Source: Vulcanisaeta moutnovskia 768-28 (GTDB lineage: Archaea > Thermoproteota > Thermoprotei > Thermoproteales > Thermocladiaceae). From it: DNA of 64,000 nt. The stretch covers positions 992,001-1,056,000 of the forward strand of contig NC_015151.1 in the NCBI RefSeq assembly GCF_000190315.1, written 5' to 3'. Below are positions 1-6,730 of this stretch, piece after piece. The notes beneath the pieces are model-generated. The model had not been told where the DNA came from. It did not search any database and was given only the letters and a program-made list of their open reading frames with translations. Each line of letters begins with the position of its first letter. Within the stretch, counting starts at the first letter, position 1. A program made the position numbers and the translations under genes.

Positions 1-309
1 GAGGCCATCAACCCCAGTCTTCAAAACCGGCATCCTACTCAACGCCTCAACCCTCTCCCTAGCCGAGACAGCCATTGGCGATTCAGCGAGCAACTCCCTA
101 GCCGTGTTGATCAACCTCCTAGGCAAATCAGTGTCAGGCGAGCCGAGGAGTTCCTGAAGCTCCTCGGCGTTGAATAGTAGGATGTGCCTGAGGGACTTGA
201 CGCCGGCACTAACCAGCCTATCAATCGTCTGCCTACTGAAGCCAAAATTAACAAGCCTGCCGAGCTCGTTTTCCCCAACCTCACTAGATTCAGCTTTCCT
301 CCTTGGCAC
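1..309 (-). CDS. RadA-family recombinase paralog (N-terminal part; cut by window edge)
   Basis: The 103 visible residues start at a GTG (307-309), which directly follows an in-frame TAA at the far side of a palindrome. Residues about 15-75 read as a helix-hairpin-helix region (for example HILLFNAEELQELLG), and the fragment ends in LKTGVDGL, which matches the segment just before the RecA ATPase core in RadA proteins (typically TGSKALDELLGG). RadA paralogs assist strand exchange and recombinational repair. The ATPase motifs lie beyond base 1, so whether this is the main RadA or a paralog cannot be settled; the GTG start and the context with a SWIM protein favour a paralog. Its promoter architecture mirrors that of the regulator gene at 1340. 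Confidence 0.75.
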   Translation of the reverse strand, partial: MPRRKAESSEVGENELGRLVNFGFSRQTIDRLVSAGVKSLRHILLFNAEELQELLGSPDTDLPRRLINTARELLAESPMAVSARERVEALSRMPVLKTGVDGL

Positions 310-325
310 ACCAGTAATTACTGGT
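310..325. promoter_or_regulatory. Perfect 16-bp palindrome, likely operator of the RadA-like gene
   Basis: ACCAGTAATTACTGGT is its own reverse complement and ends at the base before the GTG start of the RadA-like gene. A TATA-like TTAAAAGG on the minus strand lies just upstream (about 329-337), so the palindrome would cover the transcription start. A near copy sits in the same position before the ribbon-helix-helix gene at 1340. Binding by that regulator is inference. Confidence 0.6.
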
Positions 326-332
326 TACCCTT

Positions 333-455
333 TTAAGGTAGGTCAATGCAGACGTCGAATTCCACCTCCCAATCCCCGTAGTCTTTACCGACATTGATGC
401 ACGTCCTACGGCCATTGGGGTCTTCCAATGGCCTCAACCCATCCTTAATACTCAT
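333..455 (-). CDS. Small protein of unknown function (40 aa)
   Basis: An ATG (453-455) follows immediately after the TGA stop (456-458) of the upstream gene, giving a 40-residue acidic product that begins MSIKDGLRPLEDPNGRR and ends DVCIDLP. It contains two cysteines and no membrane segment. The stop-start coupling with the 180-residue gene and the sensible composition argue that it is translated. It lies 23 bases before the RadA-like start, but the palindrome and TATA element between them suggest the RadA-like gene also has its own promoter. No function is recognised. It could be a chance ORF. Confidence 0.4.
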   Translation of the reverse strand: MSIKDGLRPLEDPNGRRTCINVGKDYGDWEVEFDVCIDLP

Positions 456-998
456 TCAAACAACCCTAACGCCCAGCTTGCTTAAGGCATTATTTACGTA
501 CTGACCAGCCAAGCACGGCCTTGGAAACCTCCAGAACGGCTTCCCCCTACCGAGCTCCCTCACCTCAATTATGCCGACTAGCGTTGGCGTTGTTGATATA
601 GCTGCTTGGATATTGAGTATTGTCTCAGCCCTGATCAGTCCTTGATTAACGAGCCTACGGTAAATCCTGATTATGTTTGGTGGCTTATCCAAACGCTCAA
701 TGACTAAGGCGTAGCCCGAGTCAACAAGCGTGGTTAGGGCATTCACGTTCTCTGGCGGCCATATGAAGTTACCATCCCAACAAAAATGCCTCCTAACCCT
801 ACCCCTAATCAAGGTATCATTGAGACTTATTGGTTCCTCCTGGGCGTTGAATGACCTCGGTATTGCCGAGACTATTAGGATCAAGCCCTTGGTAACTAGG
901 GCTATGGAGCCAAGCCCAACAGTCACCGATGTCGGTGACCTAAAACCGTAGACATAGACCTCCCTCCTCCTAATCAAGCCCTCACTCAACGTGAGCAT
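456..998 (-). CDS. Hypothetical protein (180 aa)
   Basis: I do not recognise the family. The product is soluble with mixed alpha/beta composition. A glycine- and valine-rich N-terminal half (VTVGLGSIALVTKGLIL) is followed by RRHFCWDGNF at about 69-78, then a helical stretch and a final conserved-looking CLAGQYVNNALSKLG. A TATA element (ACTTATAAGG on the minus strand, about 1017-1027) sits roughly 25 bases before the ATG, so the mRNA should be leaderless. Its stop abuts the start of the 40-residue ORF, and the RadA-like gene follows, so a role linked to DNA recombination is possible but only by association. Confidence 0.65.
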   Translation of the reverse strand: MLTLSEGLIRRREVYVYGFRSPTSVTVGLGSIALVTKGLILIVSAIPRSFNAQEEPISLNDTLIRGRVRRHFCWDGNFIWPPENVNALTTLVDSGYALVIERLDKPPNIIRIYRRLVNQGLIRAETILNIQAAISTTPTLVGIIEVRELGRGKPFWRFPRPCLAGQYVNNALSKLGVRVV

Positions 999-1016
999 CG
1001 CTAGTTAGCGGTAAAC

Positions 1017-1027
1017 GCCTTATAAGT
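1017..1027 (-). promoter_or_regulatory. TATA element for the 180-residue gene
   Basis: The minus strand reads ACTTATAAGGC about 20-29 bases upstream of the ATG at 998, as expected for a leaderless crenarchaeal promoter. Confidence 0.5.
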
Positions 1028-1101
1028 ATGTGAGCAAGAACCAGCAATCCTAAGGGGTTGCAGAGCAATGTCCAGTTAGCTTCCGGTGAGTAAAGAGTGA
1101 A

Positions 1102-1122
1102 TTTCCTCGTTTCTCGAGGAAA
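1102..1122. repeat. Perfect 8-bp inverted repeat (hairpin) in a gene-free stretch
   Basis: TTTCCTCG at 1102-1109 and CGAGGAAA at 1115-1122 are exact inverted copies separated by TTTCT. No T-run follows on either strand, so it is not an obvious terminator. The gene-free stretch 999-1311 holds this hairpin and the TATA element of the minus-strand gene. The only ORF in it (1136-1318) has no promoter or recognisable composition, and I did not call it. Confidence 0.45.
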
Positions 1123-1311
1123 AGCCTCTTAACCATTGCTTGGGGTCACCCTAGGGAAAACAAACCAAGATTCTATTGTTTTGCTGTTTGATGTTTCACG
1201 CCTTAGCCTCGCTGCTTTCGTGTATACGCGTGGCTACATGTTTGTGTTTTCGGCTGTGCCTTTCATAGCCCTCGCGTTACATGGCTCCTGCCCACGTGGC
1301 TACGCGTCCTC

Positions 1312-1339
1312 CTTTTAAGTCAACACCAGTAATTGCTGG
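1312..1339 (+). promoter_or_regulatory. Promoter plus palindromic operator of the RHH gene
   Basis: CCTTTTAAGT (1311-1320) is a TATA element about 25 bases before the ATG at 1340. The imperfect palindrome CCAGTAATTGCTGG (1326-1339) fills the gap and ends at the base before the ATG. It differs by one base from the perfect palindrome at 310-325 and occupies the same place. The layout suggests repression by blocking transcription start, probably autoregulation by the ribbon-helix-helix product. Confidence 0.6.
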
Positions 1340-1660
1340 ATGAGGTTTAGGGTTGTACGTGTTAGGGAGGACGTGTATGAATTGCTAAGGGCCCTGGCTG
1401 ACTCTAGGGGTGTCTCTGTGGGTGAGGTTATTCGGCAGTTAATCAATGCATACCTCGCCATGAGTGAGGTCAAGGAAATGCTCAGGCAGTGCCTGAGCCG
1501 AGCAAACACGGAGGTGGTTAAGGACTCAATTAGGGAGAAATCCGTTGAATTAGGTAGTGAGTCCTCAATCAGCCTTGAGGACAACCCGTGGGTGCAGATC
1601 ATAAGGGCCAGGGTGGTTAGGAATGAGGGTGGTGAGGGACGTCGAGGAGTTGGCGGTTGA
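1340..1660 (+). CDS. Ribbon-helix-helix transcriptional regulator (106 aa)
   Basis: Residues 2-40 have the RHH layout: a short basic strand (FRVVRVREDV), a helix (YELLRALADS), a GVSVGE turn and a second helix (VIRQLINAYL). RHH proteins bind palindromes as dimers, using the paired strands to read DNA. The remaining 60 residues are helical and acidic, perhaps a partner-binding tail. The start is fixed by the TATA element at about -25, making the message leaderless. The 3' end overlaps the SWIM gene by 38 bases, so the two are co-transcribed. The likely operator is the palindrome touching its own start codon and its twin before the RadA-like gene. Confidence 0.7.
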   Translation: MRFRVVRVREDVYELLRALADSRGVSVGEVIRQLINAYLAMSEVKEMLRQCLSRANTEVVKDSIREKSVELGSESSISLEDNPWVQIIRARVVRNEGGEGRRGVGG

Positions 1661-2201
1661 AAAGCTCAAAGAGAAGTTCCCTGGCAAATCAAGCTCGTGG
1701 ATAAGGAGGGCCTTGAGGCGTTTCGAAAACGGCTCTGTTAGGCAAGTAGCCGAGAATGCGTGGGTCGTGCGTGGTGATCCGAGGCTTGGGGATAGGTACC
1801 CTAACTACGTCGTTAGGCTTAGGGATGGGAGGTACCAATGCTCATGCTTCGAGACGGGCTGGGGCTTGAGGAGGAGAGGCGAGGTCTGCACCCACATAGC
1901 CGCAGTGATACTACACCGAGAGTACTCGAGGCTGATGCAGCCAATATACGCGGCGGTCATAAGCATGGAGTGCGAGGGAGATTATTACATCGAGGTCCTG
2001 GACAAAGGCGTGAAGGCAATAAGGCGAGTAAGGGCGTTGAGCAGTGACCTAACCAAGCCAAGGTACAGGGTCACGTACGTAATAACGAGTAACGAGCCAA
2101 GGACAGTGAGGATAAGGTACGCATGCGGAGACGAGACTGGCGAGACTGAGGTGGCGTTGAGTAAGGTGATGAGGTTCGTAATTGAATTGATGAAGGATTG
2201 A
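1623..2201 (+). CDS. SWIM zinc-finger domain protein (192 aa)
   Basis: The SWIM motif CxC-x13-CxH is present as C73, C75, C89 and H91 inside YQCSCFETGW...GEVCTHIAAVIL. SWIM proteins such as eukaryotic Sws1 act with Rad51/RadA paralogs in homologous recombination, and archaeal genomes carry SWIM proteins of this size. The C-terminal half looks like a beta-rich domain. The ATG at 1623 overlaps the RHH gene by 38 bases; a GTG at 1632 is an alternative. The neighbouring RadA paralog on the opposite strand, under what looks like the same operator, supports a Sws1/RadA-paralog (Shu-like) pairing, though this remains inference. Confidence 0.75.
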   Translation: MRVVRDVEELAVEKLKEKFPGKSSSWIRRALRRFENGSVRQVAENAWVVRGDPRLGDRYPNYVVRLRDGRYQCSCFETGWGLRRRGEVCTHIAAVILHREYSRLMQPIYAAVISMECEGDYYIEVLDKGVKAIRRVRALSSDLTKPRYRVTYVITSNEPRTVRIRYACGDETGETEVALSKVMRFVIELMKD

Positions 2202-2217
2202 CCACTAATACAACTGT

Positions 2218-2958
2218 TTATATTTTCATAAACCTAATGAGAAGCTCAATAAGATACTTTAAAGCAATAGATAATACTTTAGATAATACTTTCTTACATA
2301 CCTTCTTTATTTTTCTCCAAAATTCGTACCAGAACACGTTTAGTTGTTTTAGCGCGATTGCGCAGAGGTAATACTCGAGGGGTTCGTTCATTGCGTTTGG
2401 ATTGCATATTGTGAACGCAACCTCATTAGCGAGCCTTACATCATTTTTTTCCATTAAGTACAGCGTTAGTAGTGCGGTGTTAAATCTATTGACGTAATCC
2501 CTCCTATCGGCCTTGCTTCCCATGAATTGCTTACTGATTATTTCACGGACAAGCCTATTCACATAATCATCATTGCCATAAGCAATCCTCAGAGCCAACA
2601 CAACCCTCTGTACCTGATCCTCACCTGCTATGTCTCTGAACCTCTCGACGAACCTAATCACTTCATCCCTGTATTCATAAAGTAGGTTCTCGGCACTTTG
2701 CGAGTACGTGCTACAGATCCTGAGTAGTATTAATGACCCAATTCTGTAAGTATAGTCAGGGTTTTGCAGATTGATAGATCTAAAATCGAGCTTGTTACAC
2801 AGGATCCTGGAGTACTCCTCATACCTATTTCTATCAAGTTCTTTTAATGCCAGTAGGTACATTGCGTATTCGTATGGATTCTCCTCATCGATTTTTGGAT
2901 TATGGATAAATCCACGCAATTTAAAATCGCAGAATTCTATGATGTCTTTCATTATCAT
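2218..2958 (-). CDS. Argonaute-associated helical protein with cationic amphipathic tail (246 aa)
   Basis: The ATG overlaps the Argonaute stop by four bases (ATGA), so the two are translationally coupled. The protein is almost entirely helical, with repeated Tyr/Leu-rich helices reminiscent of TPR- or HEPN-like bundles, but I recognise no family. Residues 209-246 are striking: a long helix with Lys/Arg at 215, 216, 218, 219, 222, 223, 227, 234, 242 and 245 on a hydrophobic backbone, ending YLIELLIRFMKI. Such tails bind or perforate membranes. Inactive Argonautes usually act through a partner effector, and the Sulfolobus islandicus system uses a membrane-active one, so I infer this is the effector or adaptor. 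No nuclease motif is visible. Confidence 0.7.
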   Translation of the reverse strand: MIMKDIIEFCDFKLRGFIHNPKIDEENPYEYAMYLLALKELDRNRYEEYSRILCNKLDFRSINLQNPDYTYRIGSLILLRICSTYSQSAENLLYEYRDEVIRFVERFRDIAGEDQVQRVVLALRIAYGNDDYVNRLVREIISKQFMGSKADRRDYVNRFNTALLTLYLMEKNDVRLANEVAFTICNPNAMNEPLEYYLCAIALKQLNVFWYEFWRKIKKVCKKVLSKVLSIALKYLIELLIRFMKI

Positions 2959-4790
2959 GTGTTGTCACTGAGCCATGGAGCGAAACGCGCCACCCTCCTT
3001 GAGTAACTTATTGTGGCGGGCTCTACGATGAACCTTGAGGATGCTGGGTAATACATGTGTCGAAGAAGTTCAATAAACCTCAAATGCCTCATCATCACGT
3101 CCCTATCAACATTATCCCCATAGATCCTTATCGTGAGTGGGTGGTACGCCCTTTCATGAGGCCAGTACATAACCTCCACGTGGGACTTACCACGCTTAAT
3201 CATGGTTAATGAATCCATTCTGCCATCACGAACTAGGGTAATATCGTCCCTCTTACGAATGGATAGCAACCTTACGTTAACGTTAAGGTCCTGTAAATAC
3301 TCGTAAAATAAGCCGTACTCATCATCACTGAGGAATTTCGAAATATGTATCACCAACTCATTAACGTTATATAACTCCTTATAATCCTTAAGGACTCCCT
3401 TGATATTTGAGACTATTTCGTGCATGTCGGAAGCCTCAAACTTCCCGCTACGCATTTTTCGTTTTAGAACAATTGCTCGCGTTATTATCCTGGCGGAGTA
3501 TGGGTCTATAAGGGCGATACCGCCCTTCGTATAGCCCTTCCTTAATGGCTTAGAGAGGGCTATGCCGACGAATAAATTGTTCGCTAAAACGTCAATGTTG
3601 CCCCTGAGGACGGGCATGTATGGCGTGCCCTCAACCCTGAAGAGTATTGAGTTAACTATGTTAGCTTTAACCGCATAGCTATCTAGCTTAGAGATTGTTT
3701 CATTGGTTATGAATTGTGATTTGAAATAGAAGTTTTTCTTTAAAGTTAAGGGCTTTATTGACATAAAGATGGGTCCTAACCTATTCTCCTTACTAAGGAC
3801 CAAAAGACATGATCCGCTATTTATGAATCTATCCCTTACCAACTTAATTACGTCTCCAAGAGGTTTGTCGTGAGAAAACTTGTGCTCATCATCGATATTA
3901 AGCTTTATTCCTAAACCATCCTTAATCGTGTCTTCTAGAACTTTAGTTAACTTCTTTGCCTGGCTGGCTAACGCATTCTCGTAAACAAACACTACATCTA
4001 TTTTCTCTTCCTCACCTGGCAGGAAATAGGGACCAAGCTTCAAGATGTCGGTAACATTCTCACCAGTACTATTTCCCCTAAAACGGAAGGTAATAATAGC
4101 CGGTGGCTTATATTCAATTTCTAGGAACTTAAGCTCCCTATTCCTCACCATATCGTCGTTGAGGACTCGAGTAATAATCTTTAAATCGTTAAGGTAGCTT
4201 GGAAATGCCTCCATAAATTCTGCGTGAATTTCATTCATAACCTCTGGTGATAAACGTCTACTTTTCTTCACTCGGTAATTAAGCGCTATTGGTAGGTACT
4301 GATCCTGCTCATCAATGAGTGACCTGATTACATTGACCTTAAGGCACACCTTCACGGGGTTACGAATTAATTTACCATAATAGTTACTTACGCATAGGTA
4401 TTTACCACGACGCATCTCTTCGTAGGAGTATTGGAATCCCTTGCTCGTTAATAACACACTTAATTGGTAATTAAGCATTGCCGACATCATTGACACCAAG
4501 TTATTGGAGGGAATCCCCTTTAGAACCTCCTTAACCTCATGCTCGCCAAGCCTCCTGCCAGGTACGAGGTCGTCGACCTTTGTGCCTTCCTTAACGCCAA
4601 ACACAAAGACATTCCTCCCATACCTATAATGATACATTACACTAGCTTTGATTAACCTCTTCTTCAAATCCTCCGTCGATAAGCCCTCACTAACCTCATA
4701 AACCACAGCATGACCACTATGTACACCCTCAAGAAACGCACGCTTAAGGTCGTCCAACTTCACGAAAATTAAGTTACTATTAAATGGCAT
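2955..4790 (-). CDS. Prokaryotic Argonaute, catalytically inactive PIWI (611 aa)
   Basis: Residues about 120-260 look like a reduced PAZ/linker region ending in LKLGPYF (250-256), typical of the segment before the MID domain. The MID domain (264-398) keeps SIK (K346), SQFIT (Q359) and a basic R385 before GTPYMP, matching much of the 5'-end pocket. The PIWI domain (405-605) has VGIALS where VGIDVS is expected, so the first catalytic Asp is Ala411. VIHIS (480-484) replaces the usual vihRDG, losing a second Asp. The tail PATISYSRRVARFAP matches the PIWI C-terminus. It should bind a guide and target without cleaving. A promoter lies at about 4813-4824. Length is short for a long-type pAgo. This is an established family; the class assignment is my judgement. 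Confidence 0.85.
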   Translation of the reverse strand: MPFNSNLIFVKLDDLKRAFLEGVHSGHAVVYEVSEGLSTEDLKKRLIKASVMYHYRYGRNVFVFGVKEGTKVDDLVPGRRLGEHEVKEVLKGIPSNNLVSMMSAMLNYQLSVLLTSKGFQYSYEEMRRGKYLCVSNYYGKLIRNPVKVCLKVNVIRSLIDEQDQYLPIALNYRVKKSRRLSPEVMNEIHAEFMEAFPSYLNDLKIITRVLNDDMVRNRELKFLEIEYKPPAIITFRFRGNSTGENVTDILKLGPYFLPGEEEKIDVVFVYENALASQAKKLTKVLEDTIKDGLGIKLNIDDEHKFSHDKPLGDVIKLVRDRFINSGSCLLVLSKENRLGPIFMSIKPLTLKKNFYFKSQFITNETISKLDSYAVKANIVNSILFRVEGTPYMPVLRGNIDVLANNLFVGIALSKPLRKGYTKGGIALIDPYSARIITRAIVLKRKMRSGKFEASDMHEIVSNIKGVLKDYKELYNVNELVIHISKFLSDDEYGLFYEYLQDLNVNVRLLSIRKRDDITLVRDGRMDSLTMIKRGKSHVEVMYWPHERAYHPLTIRIYGDNVDRDVMMRHLRFIELLRHMYYPASSRFIVEPATISYSRRVARFAPWLSDNT

Positions 4791-4812
4791 TTTAAGGTGA
4801 TGATTTTACACT

Positions 4813-4824
4813 TTACTTAAAAAT
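4813..4824 (-). promoter_or_regulatory. Promoter of the Argonaute operon
   Basis: The minus strand reads TTTTTAAGTAA about 25-33 bases before the Argonaute ATG at 4790. The identical 11-base core precedes the membrane-protein gene starting at 6485. The 240 bases from 4791 to 5030 hold no gene, only this promoter in AT-rich sequence. Confidence 0.55.
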
Positions 4825-5030
4825 CTTTATCAACATTTTTGATTGATATGACTCTTCATTCCTTGTACTTATCGGATTAAATATTAAAAAGATTATGCAT
4901 TATTTTTGAGGATTAATGCTAGTGAAATTAAAAGGAAACCTAAAATACCCGATTTTTAGGCGTTAATGAAGTGAGCCGTAGAAATTTTGTGGACTCATCG
5001 ATCATAGATCCCCAAACCTTAACGCTAGCC

Positions 5031-5608
5031 TCAATACACTGAGTTAACCTCATCCTTAAGGACCTCTAAGTGCGCCCACGGTTTGCCTAAGTGAAATGCT
5101 CCTTAAGTACTCTTCGAGCTCTTTCCGAAATGGTGCATTGTTTAGATCTAAGTCACTTACAGATAGGGTAGCAGCCCTTACCCTCACCTTCTGTGGTACT
5201 GGTATTCTGAGGTGTATATTGTTGTTAATCCTCAAAACTCTCAGTACCGTTATCTCAACAATCACGTCATTATAGACGTCACTGATGTTGCGTTTACTAC
5301 CTGTCGGGTTTCTGAAGCGTAGCATTAACGGTATCTCACCATGCTGCTCATACCTACACCTATGTTTATCCACGTTTATGTTGGCCCCATTAAATCGTAA
5401 CCACCCCAGGTTCTTGCCCACTAGATTTACACATGTAAACCCTGGCTCGGGCAACCACGTTCTTAGCAGGTATCTTTGCGTCAATATTCTTCACTCTAGA
5501 CGCCACCCTCAAGGCAGCTTCATGCCCATCCTTAATTCTCCAAATGGAAATTATATTACCACTCTCACCCTTCCTAACCTTATTGCTGGCCGAGAGGGAA
5601 GCAAGCAC
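5031..5608 (-). pseudogene. Decayed gene upstream of the Argonaute operon (two frameshifts)
   Basis: Three minus-strand frames join into one plausible protein of about 190 residues. The first, from an ATG at 5608, opens MLASLSASNKVRKGESG. A second frame from about 5450 on contains NLGWLRFNGANINVDKH and a beta-rich HLRIPVPQKVRVRAATLSV. A third frame near 5060 would continue HLEVLKDEVNSVY to a TGA at 5031. Neither single-frame piece has a good start and full length by itself. The family is not recognised. It may be a lost component of the Argonaute cassette or an unrelated relic. Two single-base errors in the assembly would also explain it. Confidence 0.45.
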
Positions 5609-5729
5609 TTATTAATGTTCATTACAATAGCAGTGTAGCTGGAGCGGAGTTTATTTCGCTATATAATGAACGAAGGATGGGACTTATTAAAGGGAGTCAT
5701 TAAGATGCAGATTTATAGATAGCTTTTTA

Positions 5730-6485
5730 TTAATTCGTCTCGGCACACTTTTTATTTATTATTAATCTAATCCGACTTAGTCGCCTAAGTATAGGCACGA
5801 AATACGCCATCCATAAACCAAACAGTAGATGGATAATTATAAAAGCTATGACTGCTTGAAATAGAAGAGAGTAACTACTAGTCCTCGCCTCTATGGGAAT
5901 TGAAGGCAAAAGAACGTTTAGCCACAGGACTAATATGCCTGCAAAAGCGCCTAACGTAATAATAGAAGCCAGCTGAAGGCTTATCCTAAGTTCTGCATCA
6001 TGAAGTAATTTTAAAGCCTCAATACTCCACCTCTCAAATTCAGGTTCAATAAACATTTCCTCAAGCTTATAATAAATCCAAATACTAATAATGACAGAAA
6101 AGACAAAGATATAGAATAGATTCGAAGGCCACAGGATACCTTTTATTAAGATGAAAAGAGGAGCAGAACTCGCAAACGAGATGGAGAATCCATAGAGAGC
6201 TCGTTTGCTAATGCCTTCTTCATATGCCTTACTTATGCTCAGCTTCTGAAGATCTTTGGCCATCACTACTATAAATAAAATGCAAATTAACGAGATGTAA
6301 ACTAAAGAAGCAAGATATTCTTTAAGTCCAAAAGTATAGGGAGAAGGCTTGTTCCAGATATCTTTGGAAAAATTGACAGAAATAAAATGGTTGCTCAACA
6401 GTAAAAAATAACCAAACCATAAATAGATCGCAATCCAAATCCACGATATAACGTGGACTTTTCTATTCGTATTCCTCAAGATCAT
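5730..6485 (-). CDS. Multi-span membrane protein (251 aa), possible cassette member
   Basis: Hydrophobic segments are visible at about 12-32, 57-78, 97-115, 121-139, 172-192 and 206-230, giving five or six membrane spans. A cytoplasmic-looking helical segment (140-170, rich in Glu) sits between spans four and five, and a basic tail (RRLSRIRLIINKK) ends the protein. I recognise no family. The ATG at 6485 has a TATA element at about 6508-6518, so it is leaderless. The promoter core TTTTTAAGTAA is identical to that of the Argonaute gene. With the decayed gene between them, all four lie on the same strand, so it could be a membrane effector of the system. That link is speculative. Confidence 0.6.
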   Translation of the reverse strand: MILRNTNRKVHVISWIWIAIYLWFGYFLLLSNHFISVNFSKDIWNKPSPYTFGLKEYLASLVYISLICILFIVVMAKDLQKLSISKAYEEGISKRALYGFSISFASSAPLFILIKGILWPSNLFYIFVFSVIISIWIYYKLEEMFIEPEFERWSIEALKLLHDAELRISLQLASIITLGAFAGILVLWLNVLLPSIPIEARTSSYSLLFQAVIAFIIIHLLFGLWMAYFVPILRRLSRIRLIINKKCAETN

Positions 6486-6505
6486 TAGTGATTTTCTGCT
6501 GTTTT

Positions 6506-6519
6506 GTTACTTAAAAATG
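6506..6519 (-). promoter_or_regulatory. Promoter of the membrane-protein gene
   Basis: The minus strand carries TTTTTAAGTAA about 23-33 bases before the ATG, the same core as in the Argonaute promoter. The rest of 6486-6730 holds no gene that I can support; a weak imperfect stem around 6588-6616 is too poor to call an RNA. Confidence 0.5.
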
Positions 6520-6730
6520 CTCTTTTCACGAAATAAGAAAAATAATTACATTACAACATATGAATAATTTTGATAGGGCCCCTCAAGTCTCGCAAGCTTC
6601 GGCAAAGAGTCCGAGAGAGACACAGGAGTAAATAGAGAGATTGATAAAAAGATTTTGGTTTTAGAATGGCGAAAGTTGCGTTATTACGTATGCCTGTGAA
6701 AGGAAAAAGAATTGAAGATTTTAATCGTGG

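Noticed and set aside
1136-1318. Sixty-residue plus-strand ORF upstream of the RHH gene
   Set aside because: No TATA element or ribosome-binding site, odd composition, and its end covers the promoter and palindrome of the RHH gene.
6588-6616. Imperfect stem TCTCG...CGAGA in the gap before the surface-protein gene, considered as a small RNA
   Set aside because: The stem is only five pairs with a long loop, there is no promoter or T-run, and it does not fit tRNA or C/D-box rules.
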